Shown here: in pieces, positions 6,187 through 9,515 of the stretch
Layout of the letters: each line of letters begins with the position of its first letter
Numbering within the stretch: position 1 is the first letter of the stretch
From: an uncultured bacterium
GTDB taxonomy: Bacteria > Actinomycetota > Coriobacteriia > Coriobacteriales > Coriobacteriaceae
Direction of reading: 5' to 3'
Assembly: GCA_905216175.1 (NCBI GenBank)
Contig: CAJMSV010000067.1
Location: 1-9,515 of the forward strand
Length of the DNA: 9,515 bases
Made by a program: the position numbers and the translations under genes
The notes under the pieces: generated by a model
Databases searched by the model: none
What the model was told of the DNA's origin: nothing
The model's input: only the letters and a program-made list of their open reading frames with translations

Positions 6187-7137
6187 ATGGTTAACGAGAA
6201 GAAGGTCGCTATTGTCGGCTGCGGTTTCGTCGGTTCGTCTTCGGCGTTCGCGCTGATGCAGAGCGGTCTGTTCTCCGAGATGGTCCTCATCGACGTGGAC
6301 AAGAACCGTGCCGAGGGTGAGGCCCTGGATATCGCGCACGGCATGACGTTTGCCGAGCCGATGAAGATCTATGCCGGCGATTATTCCGATGTCGCCGACG
6401 CCGCCATGATCGTCGTCACCGCTGGCGCTGCCCAGAAGCCCGGTGAGACCCGCCTGGACCTGGTCAACAAGAACGTCAACATCTTTAAGTCCATTATCCC
6501 CGAGATTAAGAAGTCCGGCTTCGACGGCATTCTGCTAATCGTCTCCAACCCGGTTGATGTTCTGACCTATGCTGCCATCAAGATGTCCGGCCTGCCCGAG
6601 GGCCATGTCATCGGCTCCGGCACCGTGCTCGACACTGGCCGTCTGCAGCAGATGCTTGGTGCCCACGTCGAGGTTGACCCGCGCGATGTCCAGGCCTATG
6701 TCATGGGTGAGCACGGCGACTCCGAGTTTGTCGCTTGGTCCAGCGCTCAGGTTGCTGGCGTTCCGCTGAACACCTTCTGCGAGCTTCACGGCCACCTGGA
6801 GCATGAGGCTGCCGAGAAGCGCATCGCCGAGGACGTCAAGAACTCCGCCTACACCATCATCGAGAAGAAGCACGCCACCTACTACGGCGTCGCTATGGCC
6901 GTCAAGCGCATCTGCACTGCCGTCATGCGCGATGAGCAGACCGTTCTGCCTGTCTCCTCGCTCATGGTGGGCGAGTACGGCCTGTCCGATCTGGCCATCT
7001 CCATGCCGACAGTCGTTGGCCGCGACGGCGTTGTCTGCCGCGTACCCGTGCCGCTGAACGATGACGAGCAGCATGAGCTCACCGCCTCCGCCAAGGCGCT
7101 CAAGGACATCATCGACAGCGTCGACTTCTCCTGCTAA
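6187..7137 (+). CDS. ldh: L-lactate dehydrogenase
   Basis: This 316-aa enzyme would reduce pyruvate to L-lactate with NADH in the cytosol, regenerating NAD during fermentation. The NAD-binding GCGFVG motif is at 11-16, with acidic D36 after strand two (VLIDVDKN). The active-site loop is AGAAQKPGETRLDLV, where Q83 is the residue that marks lactate over malate specificity and R89 is the mobile-loop arginine. N121 (SNPVDVLTY), D149 and R152 (LDTGRLQ) and the catalytic H176 (MGEHGDSE) are all present. Length is normal for bacterial LDH. The start at 6187 has GGGAG (6176-6180) 6 nt upstream. The gene has its own terminator at 7169-7204 and a leader hairpin at 6129-6163, so it is probably monocistronic. 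Related malate dehydrogenases are the main alternative but have Arg where Q83 stands. Confidence 0.96.
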   Translation: MVNEKKVAIVGCGFVGSSSAFALMQSGLFSEMVLIDVDKNRAEGEALDIAHGMTFAEPMKIYAGDYSDVADAAMIVVTAGAAQKPGETRLDLVNKNVNIFKSIIPEIKKSGFDGILLIVSNPVDVLTYAAIKMSGLPEGHVIGSGTVLDTGRLQQMLGAHVEVDPRDVQAYVMGEHGDSEFVAWSSAQVAGVPLNTFCELHGHLEHEAAEKRIAEDVKNSAYTIIEKKHATYYGVAMAVKRICTAVMRDEQTVLPVSSLMVGEYGLSDLAISMPTVVGRDGVVCRVPVPLNDDEQHELTASAKALKDIIDSVDFSC

Positions 7138-7168
7138 ATTCGGCTCGTTTGAGCAGCAGGCTGCAATG

Positions 7169-7204
7169 AAAGGCGTCCGGGCCACACGGTCCGGGCGCCT
7201 TTTT
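7169..7204 (+). terminator. Rho-independent terminator of ldh
   Basis: A 15-bp stem (7169-7183 with 7188-7202, two G-T wobbles) has an ACAC tetraloop and ends in a run of five T (7200-7204). It lies 31 nt past the ldh stop. Its T run abuts the REP-like element that begins at 7204. Confidence 0.93.
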
Positions 7205-7234
7205 GGTGCGAGGGGGTCAGGTTACTTTGCACCA
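7204..7234 (+). repeat. REP-like element, copy A
   Basis: This 31-nt element begins TGGTGC and ends GCACCA, so its ends are inverted repeats, with a central CAGGTTACTTTGCACCA. It matches the reverse complement of 8430-8460 at 26 of 31 positions. Similar GGTGCAAAG...CCTGTCCCC elements are, from memory, common between genes in Coriobacteriia. Confidence 0.75.
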
Positions 7235-7247
7235 CCCCAATGCACCA
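7235..7247 (+). repeat. Partial REP-like half-element next to copy A
   Basis: CCCCAATGCACCA differs at one base from CCCCGATGCACCA at 8448-8460 and lies in the same orientation as it. It directly follows copy A, giving a composite of one full inverted unit plus one direct half unit. Confidence 0.5.
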
Positions 7248-7264
7248 TAGTTGATGGGAGGGCC

Positions 7265-8425
7265 ATGCCGGATTCGCCTAATTTTTTGACCTATGCCCAG
7301 ACGGCGTTTGATCCGTTTGAGGAACGGCCGTTCTGCGCGGTGGATAGCCTGGTCTTTGCGTGGTTGTCCTATTTGCGTTTGCCGGGTGATATGGCGGAGC
7401 TGACGAACTGGCAGGGCCTAGACGTACGCGAGCTGCTGCGCGCCGAGTGCTACCAAGACATGATTGGCGACCTGTGGGATCCGGAGGGGAGCCGTGCCCT
7501 GTTGGAGGCTGTGGCAGCAAGCCCTCGCTACCGTGGCGTTCGTGTTTGCGGCTATCGTAGCGTGAGTGATGCCGAGACAACGGAGCAGTTTGCGGCCATG
7601 ACGTTCCGATTTCCGGCGGGGTTTAGCTATCTTGCCTTCCGGGGGACCGACAGCACGATTGTGGGCTGGAAAGAGGACTTTAACATGGCGTTCCGGTGTC
7701 CTGTGCCGGCCCAGGAATCCGCGGCGCGTTATGTAGACGAGGCGGCGGATGCGATTGACGGGCCGCTTTTGTGCGGAGGTCATTCCAAGGGTGGAAACCT
7801 TGCGGTGTACGGTGCGGCGATGTGCCCCGATGTCGCCCGTGAGCGAATCGAACGGGCGTATTCCCATGATGGTCCGGGCTTCGTCGAGGAGTTTCTGAGC
7901 GGCAACGCCTTCGCCGACCTATCCGGTCGAATCGACAAGACGCTACCTCGGTCGTCAATCTTTGGCATGATGTTCGAGACACAGGAGGACTATGCCATCG
8001 TTGAGAGCACCGAGTTCAGCCTGCTTCAGCATAATCCCTTTAGCTGGGTGGTTGATGGTCGCGACTTCGTGTACTGTGAGCGCCTGTCCGCCGGCGCTCG
8101 ATACGTTGATGGCTCCATTCGCGAGATGCTGCTTGCGGTGTCGCCTAGCGAGCGCGAGCGTTTTGTAGATGCGTTGTTCTCCGTGCTTGAGGCTACGGGT
8201 GCTGAGCGGTTTGCGGATATCGCTGGGAATCTGCGCGAGAGCCTGCCCGTGATGCTCCAGGCTGCGCAAGGCTTTGACAAGGATACGCGACGCTTTGTCT
8301 CGCAGACTATCGTTGCGATTCTTAAGTGTGCGCTTCTGCCCAAACGTCCCCAGATCGACATGCCCGCTGCCGGCAAGAGCTTGGCAGAACAGCTCGAGGC
8401 TTGGCAGTCCGAGCTCCTGCGCTAA
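7265..8425 (+). CDS. DUF2974 (Mbeg1-like) alpha/beta-hydrolase family protein
   Basis: This 386-aa protein has the hallmarks of the DUF2974 family, which resembles class 3 lipases. FRGTD at about 125-129 matches the lipase oxyanion-strand motif, GGHSKGGN holds the nucleophile-elbow serine S174, HDGPGF gives the likely acidic residue D202, and QHNPFSW holds a likely catalytic H256. The triad therefore looks intact and a lipase or esterase-like hydrolase is plausible, but the substrate is unknown and no family member function is assumed. No signal peptide or membrane helix is apparent, so it is probably cytosolic. The start at 7265 (MPDSPNFLTYAQ) follows GGGAGGG with short spacing; the in-frame upstream ATG at 7061 lies within ldh in another frame and is rejected. 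The gene lies between two inverted REP-like repeats and behind the ldh terminator, so any promoter of its own must overlap the repeat region. Confidence 0.9.
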   Translation: MPDSPNFLTYAQTAFDPFEERPFCAVDSLVFAWLSYLRLPGDMAELTNWQGLDVRELLRAECYQDMIGDLWDPEGSRALLEAVAASPRYRGVRVCGYRSVSDAETTEQFAAMTFRFPAGFSYLAFRGTDSTIVGWKEDFNMAFRCPVPAQESAARYVDEAADAIDGPLLCGGHSKGGNLAVYGAAMCPDVARERIERAYSHDGPGFVEEFLSGNAFADLSGRIDKTLPRSSIFGMMFETQEDYAIVESTEFSLLQHNPFSWVVDGRDFVYCERLSAGARYVDGSIREMLLAVSPSERERFVDALFSVLEATGAERFADIAGNLRESLPVMLQAAQGFDKDTRRFVSQTIVAILKCALLPKRPQIDMPAAGKSLAEQLEAWQSELLR

Positions 8426-8429
8426 CCAT

Positions 8430-8460
8430 TGGTGCAAAGCAACCTGTCCCCGATGCACCA
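8430..8460 (-). repeat. REP-like element, copy B (inverted relative to copy A)
   Basis: The element begins 4 nt after the DUF2974 stop codon. Its ends TTGGTGCA (8429-8436) and TGCACCAA (8454-8461) are perfect 8-bp inverted repeats around a 17-nt middle containing AACCTGTCCCC. It is the reverse complement of copy A with five mismatches. It could fold into a stem-loop in RNA but has no T tract, so it is not a convincing terminator. Confidence 0.75.
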
Positions 8461-8492
8461 ATCTTCGATGCGCCTGGGGCGGGATCGACCGC

Positions 8493-8498
8493 TATACT
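8493..8498 (+). promoter_or_regulatory. Probable -10 of the nucleoid-associated protein gene
   Basis: TATACT is a near-consensus -10 placed about 39 nt upstream of the start codon at 8537. No good -35 was found 16-18 bp upstream. Confidence 0.45.
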
Positions 8499-8536
8499 GG
8501 TTCGTGCCGAAATCGATCTAGAACGGAATGCCGTAT

Positions 8537-9211
8537 ATGAAAATCAATCACGCGATTCTGCATATCCTGGACTTTGACTCTGCCGTCAACGTCATGAGCC
8601 AGCGCGAGCTCGATATCGAGAGTCGTACCGTGCGCAACTTCGTGACCACACATCTGCGCCGCGCGCGTACCTCGGCCGACAACAAACGCGCCACGTTTGC
8701 CGAGAACTCTGCGTTTGGTGGTGAGCTCAAGGGCTATTTCTTTGGCGAGCGCGAGTTCGTGGACCTGTCGCAGCAGATTGCGGAGTTTATCTCCTCCGAG
8801 CTCACCAAAGCCGAGAAAGCCGAGTCCACCGACGTGCTCGTGGCCGATTTTGACGACGATGAGGATGCCCGCTGGTTTGCCGTGATGCTGCTGGGCTCCA
8901 AGCAGGCTTTTATGCACGAAGTGGGTCGCGAGGAGGGGGAGGTGCGCAACGACATCGCGCGCCACTACGCCATTCTAACGAACCCCTCGCAAAAGGTGCC
9001 GAGCTATGCCATCGTGCGCGCGAGTACCATGGAGATCGGCTACGTGGACAAGAAGCGCAAGATTGCCGGCGAGGACCGTATGCTTATCCCCGATGGCCTG
9101 CTGCAGTGCGACACGGGCGTATCGGGCAAGGAGGTCATCGACACCGTGACGCGTGTGGTCGAGGAAGTCGCCGAGGAGCACGGTGCCACCACGGCTGTAG
9201 CGCTCGCTTAG
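8537..9211 (+). CDS. Nucleoid-associated protein (YejK/NdpA family), N-terminal part up to an in-frame TAG
   Basis: The readable part is 224 aa (MKINHAILHILDF to TAVALA), typical in its start of the YejK/NdpA (37-kDa nucleoid-associated) family, whose members bind the nucleoid and run about 335-345 aa. Visible traits are the KINHAILHILDF N-terminus, a VRNFVTTHLRRAR segment, the FADFDDDEDAR-like strand (VADFDDDEDARWFAVMLLG) and DKKRKIAGEDRML. The ATG at 8537 is preferred over one at 8528 because it better matches the family N-terminus and leaves a weak GGA at a possible spacing; neither has a strong ribosome binding site. The frame stops at TAG (9209-9211), yet the family's C-terminal part follows in the same frame. 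The truncated product would lack about a third of the protein. A sequencing error, a nonsense mutation or readthrough are all possible. Confidence 0.8.
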   Translation: MKINHAILHILDFDSAVNVMSQRELDIESRTVRNFVTTHLRRARTSADNKRATFAENSAFGGELKGYFFGEREFVDLSQQIAEFISSELTKAEKAESTDVLVADFDDDEDARWFAVMLLGSKQAFMHEVGREEGEVRNDIARHYAILTNPSQKVPSYAIVRASTMEIGYVDKKRKIAGEDRMLIPDGLLQCDTGVSGKEVIDTVTRVVEEVAEEHGATTAVALA

Positions 9212-9515
9212 GTTAAGGCAGCCGTTGCCGAGAAGGTCGAGGATGACGAGGAGCTGCCGCCTTGGGATATCGTCGATGAGGTCTTTGAGGACGAGCCGGT
9301 CATCAAAGAGAGCGTGCGCGCGGCACTGACTGAGGAGAAGGTGCCTGAGCGTGTGCCCGTGGAGCGCAAGCAGGTCGAACGCGCGGCGGTGCGCAACCAC
9401 AAGATCCGTACCGACACGGGCATCGAGATCAGCTTCCCGGCCGAGATGGGTTCGAACTCTGAGTACATCGAGTTTGTCAACGAGCCCAACGGCCTCCTCT
9501 CCGTCGAGCTCAAGA
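9212..9515 (+). pseudogene. In-frame continuation of the nucleoid-associated protein gene beyond TAG, cut by the window end
   Basis: After the TAG the same frame stays open for 101 codons to the window end. It begins VKAAVAEKVEDDEELPPW, an acidic linker, then passes a basic stretch (VERKQVERAAVRNHK) to RTDTGIEISFPAEMG, which looks like the C-terminal strand region of the YejK/NdpA family. Codon usage matches the upstream part. No ribosome binding site plus start suggests separate translation. It is best read as the detached 3' part of one gene; 224 plus 101 residues plus the missing end would reach the normal family length. Confidence 0.75.

Noticed and set aside
7061..7264. N-terminal extension of the DUF2974 protein from 7061
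   Set aside because: It would overlap the end of ldh out of frame and run through the ldh terminator and a repeat. The product there is Ser/Arg/Pro-rich shadow sequence.
7204..8460. Insertion sequence or CRISPR array reading of the inverted repeats
   Set aside because: There are only two full copies, the enclosed gene is a hydrolase and not a transposase, no target-site duplication was seen, and there is no regular repeat-spacer pattern.

Overview
The window reads as ordinary chromosome from a GC-rich anaerobic actinobacterium. The best guess is a Coriobacteriia member close to Collinsella. This rests on codon and GC style, a long glutamine-dependent NAD synthetase of the actinobacterial type, a fermentative L-lactate dehydrogenase, a DUF2974-type hydrolase and an actinobacterial-looking membrane protein. 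The genus is an inference from recognition, not from a search.

Layout. Positions 1-2520 hold two minus-strand genes of unknown function. Upstream (2520-1570) is a membrane protein with a long Ser/Thr-rich tail. Downstream (1429-128) is a protein with a small N-terminal domain, a long acidic Pro/Ala/Glu linker and a conserved-looking C-terminal domain; it is closed by a clear intrinsic terminator at 82-123. A 203-bp divergent region (2521-2723) separates them from a plus-strand run: nadE (2724-4703), a class I/II PLP aminotransferase (4822-5985), L-lactate dehydrogenase (6187-7137), a DUF2974 alpha/beta-hydrolase-like protein (7265-8425) and a nucleoid-associated protein of the YejK/NdpA family (8537 to beyond the window end).

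The plus-strand genes look like separate transcription units more than one operon. Hairpins sit between nadE and the aminotransferase, between the aminotransferase and ldh, and after ldh. Functionally, NAD synthesis, an aminotransferase and an NAD-dependent dehydrogenase fit fermentative housekeeping, but nothing in the sequence ties them into one pathway.

Four things stand out. (1) The nucleoid-associated protein gene has an in-frame TAG at 9209-9211, with clearly coding sequence continuing in the same frame to the window end. (2) The DUF2974 gene is bracketed by two inverted copies of a 31-nt REP-like element. (3) Terminator-like hairpins lie directly in front of the ribosome binding sites of the aminotransferase and ldh genes, which suggests leader control. 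(4) A TACANNTGTA-type palindrome overlaps the probable transcription start of the first minus-strand gene. No complete new defence, mobile or biosynthetic system is evident.
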